64,000 bases of DNA from Dromiciops gliroides (lineage: Eukaryota; Chordata; Mammalia; Microbiotheria; Microbiotheriidae): NCBI RefSeq assembly GCF_019393635.1, contig NC_057861.1:543688211-543752210 (forward strand), written 5' to 3'. Within the stretch, counting starts at the first letter, position 1. Every line of letters starts with the position of its first letter. Positions 42,601-57,600 of the stretch are shown in pieces. The notes below the pieces were generated by a model. It saw only the letters and a program-made list of their open reading frames with translations, ran no database searches and had not been told where the DNA came from. Both the position numbers and the translations under genes were made by a program.

Positions 42601-45600
42601 ACAAATACTTACTATATAATTGCTTCTATTTCTGGTATCACTACTCTATTTTGTTAGTCTTATTTTTCTATTTGTTTTTCTGTTTTTTGCCCAATCCCAG
42701 ACAGTCTGGATGATAACCATTTTATTATTAAGTTTTAGAGACTGAGCATGTTTTTCCCTCTTGGATATTCTTGCCAGTTTGATTTCCCATAGAAATTTAA
42801 TCATGGCTATTTTAAAAAACCCACCATTTGATGGATATTATGCTACATCCGTTAATTTATTTGGAGAGAACTGTCATTTGGTGATTAGACTCACCCATGG
42901 GCATTAAACGTCCCATTCAGGGCCGGTGCTTTATCCACTGCACCACCTAGCTGCCCCTTAATTTCTTTTTCTTTTTTTTTTTTGCGGGGCAATTGGGGGT
43001 TAAGTGACTGGCCCAGGGTCACACATCTAGTAAGTGTTAAGTGTCTGAGGCCAGATTTGAACTCAAGTACTCCTGAATCCAGGGCCCGTGCTCTATCCAC
43101 TGCGCCATCTAGCTGCCCCCCTTAATTTCTTTTTAATGTGTGAATGGGGTCTCTTGTTTTTATAACATTTTCTTGGTTTTTATTGGTAGTATAAAAGAAT
43201 GCAAATAAGTATTTACTGAAGGAAGGAATGAGACCACAGCTTCTTGGAATGAAGAAGCTGGGTAAGAAGATTACCAGAGAGTTCAAAAACTATGTCTATA
43301 ACCTGGAATGTAAATTCATTTATTTTGTCTAGTCTTTCTTGTTGAGGACACTGGGTTTTCTAACTATTTCATCAATTTATCTACAAGAAAGTGATATTTT
43401 GACCTCTTCATTCCCACATAAATGCCCCTGATTTCTTTTACTTGTCTTATTGCTAGGATTTTTCATAGAGATAGAGAATGGATTTGTAATTTTTACTGAT
43501 AATAATAGTGATAGTAGCTAATACTTATATAGCACGTACTATGTGCCAAGTACTTTACAAATATTATCTCATTTAAATCTCATCACAACTCTGGGAGGTA
43601 AATGCTATTATTATCCCCATTTTACAGATGAGGAAACAGGCAACCAGAGGTTAAGTGACTTGTTTGGGGGTCACATAGCTGGGAAGTAGCTGAAGCTGGA
43701 TTTGAACTGAGGTCTTCCTGACTCTAGCCCCAGAGCTTTGTGAGCCACACAGTTCTCTCTCAGTATAGGAACACCTGGATAAGAAAATTCCTCTAGTTGG
43801 GGCAACTAGGTGGCGCAGTGGATAAAGCACTGCCTTGGATTCATGAGGACCTGAGTTCAAATCCATACTCAGACACTTGACACTAGCTGTGTGACCCTCG
43901 GCAAGTCACTTAACCCTCAATGCCCTCCAAAGAAAAAAAAGAAAAAGGAAAAAAGAAAATTCCTCTAAAGGCTGGCACCTTCTCTTCATTGAGAATTCTT
44001 AGAGAATTGCCTAGAGCACTAACAGGTTAAGTTTCTGGGGGCCATGATCACACAAACAGCATTTCTTACACTTTGTCATTTATTAATGATGAAAGTTGAG
44101 TACCCTTATTTAAGTGAACACCCTTGTTTTGGGCCTGTTTTTAGTGGGAAAACCTCTCTTATTCCATTACATATTATTGTAGTTCTTGGTTTTCCTTGAT
44201 GGTGCTGGGGTTCTGAAAATCCTACTCCATCATTCAAAGTCCACCTTCCTCTTCTAGGAAGCCTTTTAAGACTACTCTAGCCAAAAGGGATTTCCTTCCA
44301 CTTTCCCACCCCACTTTATGGCTTCAATAATAACATCTCTCTTGAACTCCTTTGTATTTTAGTTATGTCTTCTAAACAGAATTACAAGTTCCCTGAGAGC
44401 AGGGGCTTTATCTTATACTTAGTTTATAGCTAACACAAAATTAACATGGTACTAGGCCCCAGCAGAATCTCGAGAAAGAATTGATGAAGTGACCACTGAT
44501 AAGGCCAAAGCTTTCCCTACAGCCATTCCATCCAACAAGGGAAATAGCCGTCCTACCTGATCTTTGTGGGTCCTTTTCTAACTGGAAGCCACCTGTAAAC
44601 AGCATCTCAGCCTCTCTTGCCAAGAGTGTGTGCCGGGGTTCATCCTGTATCCCATCGTATTCACCTCCTTCATCATAATCGGTTGTGTTTAATGCAGTAT
44701 CATACCAGTGTAGGGCTTCCTTCCAGTTCTGTGTCCTGGGGGATGGGGTAGAAACAAAAAAGAAAAGTTTATCAAAGTAATAGAGGGGGAGAGCTTATAT
44801 AATGGGTCAAGGATGCAGGTGGATGTTGGAAACAGGCTTCAAGAGGATCACAATGGTACTAGATCAGTGGTTCTCAAACTTTCAGGACCTCTTTACACTC
44901 TTAAAATTTTTAAGGACTCTTCCAAAGATCTTTTGTTTATATGGGTTATATCTATCAATATTTACTATATTAGAAATTAAAACAGATAAAATATTTATTG
45001 ATTTACTTAAATATAAGAAACACTTCATATCATCATAAATGACATTTTATGAAAACCCCCTCCCATTTTCTAAAAAAAAAAATAAATTTAGTGAGAAGAA
45101 TAGCATTTTTTGCCTTTTCGGGGGGGGGGCAAATTTCTCTAATGTTTGGCTTAATAGAGGACAAATGGATTCTCATTTCTGCTGCATTCAACTGTTTGGG
45201 ATATGTGATTTTGGTTGGAGTACTTGAAAATCTGGCCTCACACAGATATGTGGTTGGAATAGGAAGGAGTATTTTAATAGGTAAATCACCTTAGTGTTAT
45301 TATGAAAAGTTTTGACCTTGTGACCTTTAAAGAGTCTTGGGGACCCCCAGGAGGTTTTTGTGCACCACTTTAAACCTGTGGGCTATGGGGGCGACTAGGT
45401 GGCACAGTGGATAAAGCACCGGTCCTGGATTCAGGAGTACCTGAGTTCAAATCCGGCCTCAGACACTTGACACTTACTAGCTGTTTGACCCTGGGCAAGT
45501 CACTTAACCCCCAATGCCCCACCAAAAAAAAAAAAAAAAAAAGAACCTCTGGGCTACAGCAATGGGCTGAAGCTAAGAAGATGAAATTCAAAATGGAGAA

Positions 45601-48600
45601 TTATAAAAATATCGCACTTGGGTTGACAAAATCAATTTCACAAATACAAAATGGAGAACTGGAGAAAGTCAGCTGTTCTGAAAAAGAGCTGAAAAAAGTC
45701 TTAGCACTCTGCAAGCTTAATATGAGTCAGCAGTGTGACAGAGTATCCAAAAAATCTAATGCAAATTTGGCTTGTGTTAAGAGAGGCAAAGTTCCAGGAT
45801 TAGGGATGTGGTAGTGCCCTTGTACTCTGTCCTTGTCCAATCTCATTTGGAGTACTGTGTTCCATTATGAGCACCATGTTTTAAGAAAGACATTGATAAA
45901 TTGGAGAGTGATGAGAAGTGGTCAACCAGGAGAGTGTCACACCCTTGAGAATACGGTCTAAGAATCAGCTGAAGGAATGAGGCATGTTTAATATAGAGGG
46001 AGCACACGATAGCTGTCTTGACAAGTATCAGCAGGGAGGCCATGGGGAAAAGGGATTAGATTCATTTTGGTTGGCCTAGGAAGGCAGTACCAGGAGCCAA
46101 GGGCGGAATTTGTAAAGAAGCTGATTTAGGTGTGGCATCAAGAAAAACTTCCTAACAAGCAGAGCTGTTCAAAAATGGCACAGGCTTCCTTGGGAAGTGG
46201 AGGATTTGTCTTTGTTCGAGGTCTTCAAGTAGAGACCAGATGACTACTTGCAAAGTATGTCATAGTGAGGATTCCTTTCATGTACAGGTTGACCTAGATA
46301 GCAGGAGATGGTCTTATGTGTGTTCTGTCTTACTTGGTTTGCCATCACCAGTACCTAGGGGACAATGATGGGCACCCAGTGGTCACTCTATAAAAGCATA
46401 CCTATACTACATCTCTCCTATAGGCTAGGAGTGTTATCCATCAATCAGTCTATAAACATTTATTAAGGGCCTATTATGCAATAGGCATTGTGCTAAGTGT
46501 TGGTGATGTAAAATGAGGCAAAAGGTAGTCTCTGCCCTGAAGGAGCTGTATTCTTTTCCTCACCCCATGCTTTTTTTTTTTTTTTTGGTGAGGCAATTGG
46601 GGTTAAGTGACTTGCCCAGGGTCACACAGCTAGTAATTGTCAAATGTCTGAAGCCAGATTTGAACTCAGGTACTCCTGACTCCAGGGCCAGTGCTCTATT
46701 CACTGAGGCATCTAGCTGCCCCCTCACCCCATGCTTCTAAAACAAGTGAGTCCAGGAGGGTCTCCAGTTACCAAGCAACCTTTCCTTCTTGGTTTTCATG
46801 ACATCCCTTTCTCCTGGCTCTCCTTCTTAGACTCCTATGCTGGATCATCATCCATATTATGTCTCCTAACTGTGGATGGGGGGAGGGGGTCGGGGAGCTA
46901 GGTGGCAAAGTGGATAGTGTGTTGTTAGGCCTGGAATTAGGAAGACTCATCTTCCTGAGTTAAAATTCAGCCTCAGGCACTAGCTGTGTGACCCTAGGCA
47001 ATTCACTTAAGTCTGCCTGCCTCAGTTTCCTAATTTGTGAAATGAATTGGAGAAGGAAATGGCAAACCACTCCTGTATCTTTGCCATGAAAATCCCAAAT
47101 GGGCTCACACTGAGTTGGACATGGCCAAAAAATGATTAAACACACAACTGTGGATAGATCCCAAGGCTCTGTCCTGAGCTCTCTTTTCTCTATATATACT
47201 CTTGGTGAACTAATCAGCTCCCATGGATGGAACTTTCATTCTTATACAGATGGATCCCAGGTCTACATATTCAGCCCTAGTTTTTCTGCTGAGCTCCATT
47301 TCAAACTGGATGCTCTGGAGACATCTCAAACATAAGTTCAAAACAGAATTAATTATTTTTCCTTCCAAACCTCTCTAACAAACTCCCTTATTTTGTCAAA
47401 GACACAATTGTCCTTCAGGTCTCCCAGGTTGGTACCCTTGAGCTGCCTTCAACTCTTCACTCTCCCTTATCCCATATATCCAATCAGTTGCCAAATACTC
47501 TTTTTTTTTTTTTGCCTCTACAGCATCTCTCCCATCCCACCCCTTACCACTACTCCCACAGTCACCACCTTAGTATAGACCTCTCACCAGGACTATAGCA
47601 ATAAACAGAATCTTAATTGGTCTCCTTGACTCAAGTCTCTCCACACTCCAATCCATCCCTATGTGCCACCATGTTCAATACACATGTAGAACTTATTCAA
47701 TTGTGAAGCTGAGGACCTGTGTATGGTTACTAAGAATAGGTACAGAACTCATCATGTCACTTCCCTCTTCAATAAATTCCATGCACTGACTCCCTATTGC
47801 TTCTAGGACAAGATCTGAACACCTCTATTTGGCATTTAAAGTCTTTCACAATCTGGCTTCATCCTATCTTGCCAGTTTCATTACAAATTACTCCCCTGTC
47901 TGTATATTAGTCTAGTCAAACTGGACTTCTCTCTGTCCTTCCTTCTCTTCCCTCCTCCAGAGACTTCTTCAGGCCAATCCCCAGGGCTGAAATTCACTCC
48001 TTCTAAAGCAGAGGTGTCAAACTGAATGTGGCCTGAACCAAATTAAAATGTAATTGAGAAATATTTAACAAAATAAATACAAATACAATACAACATAATG
48101 TTAATTTGTGGTTTTCTAGGTCAATTTGCTACCCTAAGGAATCCCTTCCTATATGAATTTGATAGAATAGTTTTAGAGTTTGCCTTTTCTCATCCCCAAA
48201 CTGCTAGTGCCTTCCCTCATTAATTACCTTGTACTTTTTATGTACATAATTATATATTCTCCCCAAATAATACAAGCTCCCTGAGGGCAGGTAATATGTC
48301 TTTTTTTTGCTTTTTGTATCCCTGGCACCTAGCACAAAGCCTGAATGATTGATTGTTTCTCACGTGGGCTCCTAGGTTTCCTGGTAGAGGAGGGCACACT
48401 TCATTGTCACTTGTAGACCTCAAGATCCTTTAATGGAGCCTTCTGGGGGAAAGGAGGTTGATCAATTAAGCTGGAGTATCAAAAGCCCCAAGTTCTATGT
48501 TATCTCTTCCATTCCTTTCCTTATAATATAAACAAATATTCCTCATTTAATTCTTTATCCTATTTAGCACTGGAAAAATCTCTCGATTGTATGAAACATT

Positions 48601-51600
48601 TCTTCCTTAGGGCTGATACCAGGTGTGAGAAACCTTAGCCCCAAAAAGAATTTAGCCAAGACTATTCTAGAAGAGGCAAGAAGAAAGCCAGGTGTTAAGC
48701 AGATAGAATGGCTTCTCTGGCCTTCCAGAGTGCCTTGCACTCCAACAGAGGGGCCAAACAGTTGTCCCCTTGGCTTGACTCCCAATGGATGTCTGCCTCA
48801 CCATTAAAAAAAAACAAACCAAAAATCCCAACACCAACAAATGTGGTTTATGAGTTAATTAGGAGCTTTAACAACTACTTTACTAAACCACTCTTCATCT
48901 ATTAAGTGTGGAAAACTGTAGCAGAGGGGCTCCAATTCTAGTTTGTGTCACCTTGGGAAAGTTTCTTTATCTCAAGATTGAGAGGTTTGGACTAGTTCTC
49001 TAAGAGTCTTTTTGGCTCTAAAATTTTAGGGTTCTCTTTGAAGGCTAGCATATCATTCCAACTGTTTTCACTGGCCATTTGTTCCCCAGCCTGGAAGGAG
49101 TGTTCTTTCTCCTTATCTCTGTCTCCTGGCTTTCTTCAAGTTTCAGCTAAATCCCTACCTATTACAAGAAGCCTTTCCCAATTCTCCTTAATTTGTGTGC
49201 CTTCCCTCTGAAATTACTCCCTGTTTTATCTTGTACATATCTTGTTTGTGCATGGTTGTCTGCATGGTCTCCTCCATTAGACTATGTGGCCCCTGACAGG
49301 AGGAGGGACCTTTTCTCCCCCTTTCTTTGTATTCCCAGTGCTTAGTACAGAGCCTGACATATTATAGGTACTCAGTTGGACAGCTAGGTGGTGCAGTGGA
49401 TAAAGCACTAGTCCTGGAGTCAGGAGAACCTGACTTCAAAACTCACCTCAGACACTAGCTTATGTCTGGGCAAAGTCACTTAACCCCAATTGCCTTAAAC
49501 ATCCGGGGCCATCTCCAGTCGTCCCATATGTACATCTTGCTGCCAGACCCAGATGGTTTTGGAGGAGAGAATGAAATTGGTGACTCTGCACAGCCCACTC
49601 TCACTTAAATCCAATTCAGTGCAAGTTATGATATCAACCTGATGTCAAGGTCCTCTTTGAGAACAAAGGACAGGGGGTAGCTAAGTGGCACAGTGGATAA
49701 AGCACTGGCCCTGGATTCAGCAGGACCTGAGTTCAAGTCTGACCTCAGACACTTAATACTAGCTGTGTGACCCTGGGCAAGTCATTTAACCCCCATTGCC
49801 CCAGGGGGAAAAATACAAAAACAAAATAAAAGAGAACAAAGGACAAACAACAAGAAGATGCTTAGTAAATGCTAGTTCAACCAATTGACCCTATAATAAC
49901 ACTACCTCCAAAATTTAGCCAGCCCCTACTATTTAACAAATAAGTGAAGACCACCTTTCAAAGACATCTATGAATGGATACAGAGGGAATACATGAAACC
50001 AGTAAAACAAGATACATAATAACCATAACAATGTAAAGGAAAAGAACAACAACAAAAAGGAAATAATGTATAATTTTATAAGGGTCAAGGCTGGTCCTAC
50101 AGAAGAGCTGAGAAAATGTACCTCACTTCCTTTTTTGAAGAGGTGGGGAACTATGAGTATGGAATATGAAATATTACAAAAATTGTTAAGATTGTTGACA
50201 CATTAGTTGGTTTTACTGAATTGTTTTTTAAAAATCTCTCTTCTTTTTATTCTTTGTCACAAGGGATAGCTTGATAGGAGAGAGGCATATATAGCAATGA
50301 AAGTTATGTAAAAACAAAAAATATTAGTAAAAAAATATTTGAACAAATTCAAACCCACCCATTTCCCTGTCAAGAATGTTCTGCCTTTTGAATCTTCACT
50401 GTGCTGCATAAAGGCTCAAGGACACTTTGGACTTTTCATTGCTTTATTTACCTGATCTTGAAGACTCATACTTGGACGACTCTTTTTAAAAGCTTAACTG
50501 ATCCCTTTAAAAATATTATTGTTGCTTTCCCCTATGCTGCTTCCCCTGCTAATTAGAGCGTTCCTTTGTAAACAGTTAAGCAAATCAGACAAATTGACCA
50601 TGTCTGACATCATGGGTCTTAATCTGCACTCTTCTATCAAAAGTGGGCACAACTTTTTGTAAAGATGCCAAAACAAACGAGGCCATTCAAGAACCTGCTA
50701 ACTGTACACATTACTCAGCCCATGCATCATGTTAAATAGCACCAAATATAACTTGTAAAGGTTTTAGTGGCAAACATATTTTACTAGAAATACAGCTAAT
50801 TCTTTCCATTTAAATTACATTATGTTTCACTCTCATTTCTTTTTTTTTTTTCAAGTGAGGCAATTGGGGTTAAGTGACTTGCCCAGGGTCACAGTAAAGT
50901 GTTAAGTGTCTGAAGCCTGATTTGAACTCAGGTACTCCTGACTCCAGGGCCAGTGCTCTATCCACTGCGCCACCTAGCTGCCCCTCACTCTCATTTCTTT
51001 AGAGTTAAGATTGGTCAATGTATTGACCTGAGTTCTAAGGTCTTTTAGTGAAAACAAATTTCTTATCCCACAATACATTCACCCCTCAACTCAAGGCATT
51101 TAAATGGATCCCATACTATAACTTTCCTGCTCACTTTGGCTCAGTATCAAGCACAGCAAAGATAAAGAGGACAAGGTTATGGCTTCATTCCCTGAGTGGT
51201 TCAGGTCTTTTTGTTTTGTTCTTTGGTTACAGACAGGAGTCTGCTAGTAAATGTTTTAACAACAGGATCTTGGGTGGGATGGGGGTATAGGACACAGTGT
51301 GGAGACGGGAAGAAATATGGCCATGATACACCTTTAAATTTAATCTGCCCTAATAACATTTAATCAATTACTTTCTTGAGTCTATACAATCAAAAATACA
51401 AGAAATCAAACCCTGATTTGTAGCTTTTACTGATTTCTAAGATATAAATGCTCACAATGAAAATTTATTAATTGGCCTTCAAGAGTGAGTATAAGCAGTA
51501 GATCCTGGTGATTGTGTGTGTGAGAATGTGTAACTATAACACATATGCATCTATAAATGTGTGTTTACATACATATGTACAAAAGTAATATGTATGCATA

Positions 51601-54600
51601 CATATACATATCTTCTCTTAAACCCTGTGCTTTTCATAACTGCACATCCTTGCACAGGAGAGGGAACAGGCAAGAGAAGATACATGTATTAATGCAAATC
51701 CTTCAAACATTACTGGAAATAGAACTTAGGAATGTCTGCTCAGCTCATGGGAGATCAAAAACATCATGGGCATGCACAACAACAGCACTGTTCTTAGTGA
51801 CCATACACAGATCCCAGGCTTCACTGTCACAATCACATCATCCCATGGCCTTCAAAGAAAAATGTTCTCCTTTGAAAACACAACACAAGTAGCTCACAGA
51901 CAATTAACAGCAAATTCGGGATTTTGGGGCAGCTAGGTGGCGCAGTGGATAAAGCACTGGCCCTGGATTCAGGAGAACCTGAGTTCAAATCCGACCTCAG
52001 ACACTTGACACTTAACTAGTTGTGTGACCCTGGGAAAGTCACTTAACCCTCACTGCCCCCCCCCAAATCTCATCATAGAGTCCAAGTTTCCTGATTCTCG
52101 GGCCAGTGTTTTTTCTTTATATAATTTTTTTTTTTTTTTTTGCAGGGCAGTGAGGGTTCAGTGGACTGAGTACCAGACTTGGGCGCCAGAAGATCTGAGT
52201 GTTTTAGCACTCAAACTGGCTTCACAGGACTGAAGAATGCCCAATTCCTCTGAGCCCCAATTTCCTTGTCTGTATAGGGATAAGGACTGGACTTGTGATT
52301 CCACCGAGATAGGATAGTCCAGATGAGGAAATTTCCTCCACTAATGCCGGGGAGCAGCTTCTCTGTAACTTACAGCCTTAGAATTGCCCAGAACACTGGG
52401 AGGTTAAATGATTTGCCCAGAATCACATACGCAGCACATGTCAGATGCTGCTCTTGAACATAGGTCTTCTCTATGCATGTGAAATGGGGATGATGCTAGT
52501 TGAGCAACTTATCTTATCTTCAGGGTTTGTGACTAGAAAAGTATCAAGTTTGATATAAATGTAAGTTATTATTATTATTACCTGTCAGAGCTGAGGTTCA
52601 GGCCTGTATCATAGGCTCTTGCGACAAGGATCATAGAATGCCGGTCACCTGCTTCTGCCGCCTTCAGTAAGTAATCAAATCCTTTTGTTCTGTTCTCTTC
52701 TGACTCCTATCAAATAAACACAAAAATATTATTAACGTGCATGTATATCTCTATGTCTTCCTTTATTTCTCTTTTCTTTCATGCTTTAAGATGGAACCTC
52801 TGGGAATCTTACAGATCAAGCTTTTTCTTTTTTAATTAAATTCAATAAACATTATTAGCCACTCCAAGCATTGTGCTTGGAAAGGATGGAAAACTTGAAT
52901 TTGAATGTTGCCTCAGGAACTAGCCAGCTGTGCGACCCTGGGTAAACCACTTACTTTTATAGGCCTCAGTTTCTTTATAAAATGAAAGAGGATAGGCCCA
53001 CTGGCTTCTAAGATCCCTTCCAGTTCTAAATTTATGATGCTATGATCTCCACTATGCAATGCTGGACACTGAGGATACTGTCCTTGCTGAAGCTGCTATG
53101 AATACATGCCTGGAAGAATAAGTATGCCTCCTCTTTTTATGATATTTTGTCTATTTGGTTATTCCATCAGGCAGGGAGCATGGCAATCTCAGCGTATCTG
53201 TTGCTAAGACAACAAGAGAAGATATGGAAACAGAGGAGTTTACTTGAGAAGAACTTCACTTGCCAAATTCAAGCGGCCAGGCCTTCCTCAGCACAAACAG
53301 TATTTATGGTGATTTTCCAGATTCTAGCATCCAGCCCTGGCTTAAAAACCAATGATCTCATGTTGCCAAAGTTATCATCCCTCTTTCTCACTCAGAGTTC
53401 CTTTGAGTTCCTTACTGCATGTACCGCTTCAAAAGCCAAGCCATCTCCATGACTTCATGGTGAGACAAGATAGAAATCCTCCCAGTTGCTAGTACCTCCC
53501 CTTCGAAGGCTACCTTACATCTACTCTCTATTTATCTTGAATATATTGATTTATGTATATGTTATATCCCCATTAGAATGTAAGCTCCTTAAGGGCAGTA
53601 TCTGTTCTTGCCCTTTTCCGTTCCTCTGTATCCTCAGTGTGTGGCACACAGTAAGTGCTTAATAAATGCTTTGATGATTGACTGACTGATAAGACACTTA
53701 CTAGCTCTGAGGGATACCCTTTTGGAAGATGCATCCACTTTTCTGTGTGTTCATTAGGGTGTTGTCTGGATGAGTGACACAGTTATTTTTTGGCAAACCA
53801 GAAGTGCAGTGTTTTCCCAACTAGCATGCCAAGACATATTGATTCTTTGAAATATTACCTGGTGGTGTATAAACCAATTAGGCTTTTCCCCACAACTCTC
53901 TACCTTTGGCTTCCCTTATCCACAAATTTTTGGTCAATAAAAAGTGTACTTTCCCTATGGCAAAAAAAAAAAATTTATAGGCATATCACACAATGCAAAA
54001 GGCTGAGAAGCAAAGAACAAGGGTGGTGATTCTCACTTCTTTTGGTTTATAATATGCCAGTCCTTGAGGAGAACCAGTGCCTCCCATCCAATCACATTTC
54101 ATGTCCCCAGGTGGTAATGGCACAGTGGAGAGAGTGCTGGACCTTTGAGAAATCAGGAGAAACCTGGGTACAGATTCAGCCTCTGACATTTAAATACTTG
54201 TGTCTTTAATTCCCCAGTTCATAAATGATCAAAGGACATGAACAGGAAGTTTTAGAAGAAGAAATCAAAGCTATTAATAGTCATATGAAAAAATGCTCTG
54301 AATCACTATTGATTAGAAAAATGTAAATTAAAACAATTCTGAAGTACTACCTCACATCTATCAGATTGCCTAACATGACAGAAAAGGAAAATAACAACAC
54401 TGGAGCAGGTGTGGAAAAATGGGGACATTAATGCACTGTGGATGGAGTTGTGAAATGAAACTATTCTAGAGAACAATTTGGAACTATGCCCAAATAACTA
54501 AAATCTTGCATACCCTTTGATCCAGTAAGACCACTATTATGTCTATATCCCAAAGAAGTCAAAGAAAAGGGAAAAGGACCTATTTTTATAAAAGATATTT

Positions 54601-57600
54601 ATAGCAGCTCTTTTTGTGGAGGCAAAGAATTGGAAATTGAGGGCATGCCCATCAATTGGGGAATGGCTGACCAAGTTGTGGCATACGATTGTGATGGAAT
54701 ACTGTTGTGCTATAAGAAATGACGAGCAGGAAGGTTTCAGAAAAACCTGGGAAAACTTATATGAACTGCTGCAAAGTGAAGTGAGTTGAACCAGGAGAAC
54801 ATTATGTATAGTAACAGCAATATTGTAATGATGATCAACTCTGAATGACCTAAGATGCCTAAAGAGGTTGCTAAATTGGCCCAGGTTGGAAATAGAGAGA
54901 GTCAAAGCATCCACACCAATAATGGGAAGGACTGGGTTGATGAGTGACCCCTGTACTTCCAGCCAGGGTGTAATAGGGAGACTGAATATCTAAAAATAAT
55001 TGATTCAAAGAGCAGAGGTGACACTGCCGCCATAAACCAACAGGGCTGTTACCACAGTAACAGTAACATTCAGGAATAATCTCCTTAGTGCCAGCCCTCT
55101 TACCTTAAAAAAAATTTTTTTTTTTTAAATTTTAAATTATTTATTTGGTGAGGCAATTGGGGTTAAGTGACTTACCCAGGGTCACACAGCTAGTAAGTGT
55201 CAAGTGTCTGAGGCTGGATTTGAACTCAGGTTCTCCTGAATCCAGGGCCAGTGCTCTATCTACTGTGCTACCTAGCTGCCCCTCAGCCCTCTTACCTTTA
55301 AGGAGACCTCAGCCAGGATGTGGTGGGGGAGCTGGGAGTACATGAGCCCGAGGCCCACGATGGCTTCAAGCTCCCCCAGGTCTGCCGCATGCTCCAGGTG
55401 GAAGACAGCTGACTCTTGATCCCAGGGTTGGTCCTTCTCGCAGAATCGCCCCCCTTCATGGTAACGCACCATGGCCAGGTGAACCTGTCACACAGACCAC
55501 AGAGTCAGTCCCGAGGGTCTATGAGGAGGCAGCTTGATAGCTGCACCATATAAGGTAACTCACACCTACCAAGACAGCACATGGAAGACAACCTGCAGGA
55601 GGAAGTGATTAGCAAAGGAGCGGTGTGAGTCTTTAGGTAAACTACTTAAGATCGGATTAGTGCTACATCAGCAGACTCCCCTTGGTGTGTGATGCAAAAG
55701 ATTTTCCCCCCCTTCTTTTTTTCTTTTCAAATGCACATCACCAATACCTTCCCCAAAATGGACTTCCCGATTTTCTTTTCAAGGTCCAGACCATTAAGTC
55801 TCTGCATTTCCACAGCAACACAGGACGGCCTCTGGAGGTGAAGCCTGGCAGAGTTATAGAGATTCCATTTCTCCACACTGACCTGGAAGGAGAGAATGTA
55901 ATAGAACATTTACCTTTGAAAGAGGAGAGATGCTCAGGGAGTTAATGCATTTCACCTTCACCTGGCTGATGAAACCAGCACAGAAGACACTCCTTCACCA
56001 ACACCCTGGGGTTGGTATTAAGAAAAGGCAAGTGCCAGGTTTATGGGGCTGTTGCAGACTTACACCACTCCATTCCTAATCACCCTTAACACAGCCACTT
56101 CAGCTAACATGGAAAAAGACGGAACATTTTAGCAACTGACAAAAACATCTGGCAATCATAAAAGCAGCCACTGTATAAAAAGACTGTACAGACTTGGGAC
56201 AAGACCAATCAGGGAGCAGCTCCAAAAAAACCCCAACACCAAATGAGTTGTCTTAATTCTATAACCACTGTTGACTTTCAGCCAATTTCCCTTGTATTCC
56301 ATTTTTTAAAAAATAGAAAATAAACCACCAGAAAGGCAATAACAGTAAAAACAATTGAAAATAATCGAATCTGTCTTCAAGATAATGGGCTCAATTGAAA
56401 TCGACCCCATTTTCTTGGCAACTGTTTGGGCCAGTGGTTAGAAGACAAGATAGACACCTGAAAGGAGAAAGAGGTTTATGATCTAGGTCAACAAGCTGGA
56501 GAAGCCAAATTTTAGAACGGAACCAGCCCCCTAAATATGAGTTGGATGTGGTGCAAAAGGTAGAAAGCAACACAGGAAATTAAAATCTCAGGATGGGATC
56601 TCCTTAAGCCAGTGAGTCCCTGGTAGACTTAAAAAATTAACTTGTAGGGCAGCTAGATGGCGCAGTGGTTAAAGCACTGGCCCTGGATTCAGGAGTACCT
56701 AAGTTCAAATCCAGCCTCAGACACTTGACACTTACTAGCTGTGTGACCCTGGGCAAGTCACTTGACCCCCATTGCCTACAAACACTCCTCCCCCCCAAAA
56801 AAAATTAACTTGTGGAAGATATGGTTTATTTCTCACCATTCCCACACACAAACTCTCCACTGGTCTATTCACTGTTCCTCAAAGATGCCTTTATTCACAA
56901 TATTTTTCCCATTTGGAATGCCCTTCTTATCCTTGCCACCCACTCAGATCCTACCCATTCCTCAAAACCCACCTCTCCATTCTTTCCTACCAAAGTGGGA
57001 AACCATCTTTAACTCTTCTGAACTCCCACAGTTCTTAGTAGTCAATGTCCAGTACTGGTATCATTTCATGTATCCTTAATCCACCTGACCAGCTCCGTGA
57101 GGGGAGCAAATATGTCACAATTTGCTCTGCATGCACACGGTCTCAATAAATACTTGTTACAATACCTTTTCTTCCAGAAAAAGAACTAATACGCCCCTGT
57201 ACACCTAAGAATACTGGTCATGTGAAAGGGAGTGGCCGGTGGCTAAGCAAGCTGATGAAAAGACTGATAACCACAGCTGACCCGTGGCTGCTTCCAGTTT
57301 ACAAAGCACTTTTACACATGCGACAATAAGCAGCTATTTAGGAAGAAATGCTGTTATTTACCCTTCCATAACTGCCCAGACTGTCTTCATCAGATTCATA
57401 CGGTTTCCGGTTGCCATTTGAATGGGCCTAGATAAAGGTAAAGATTTAAATGATTCAAATCATATATCTCTTCTCCTCTTCCTGCTTCCCAACCTCAATG
57501 TTCCACCTGACCTGGAACTGGATGTACTGACGCTTGTTTAAAAACAAAAACAAAAACAAAATATGCCTTTTACTTCTTCTCATTCCCCAAAGAAACCAGA

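Larger units (their letters stand above)
41530..43490 (-). mobile_element. old L1 LINE ORF2 region, antisense copy with SINE insertions
   Basis: T-rich plus strand with reverse L1 ORF2 features: CAAAGGATATGATATAGTG, AGCTTCACCAACTTTTATAA, AGAAAACTGTCTGTGCATAT. Further weaker stretches run to about 43,490. Same sense as EEF2K, which is unusual here. Confidence 0.55.

Noticed and set aside
45407-45814. 135-residue plus-strand frame with coiled-coil-like C-terminus
   Set aside because: The N-terminal part is SINE translation and the rest is from the CR1/L3 fragment, so it is not a host gene.
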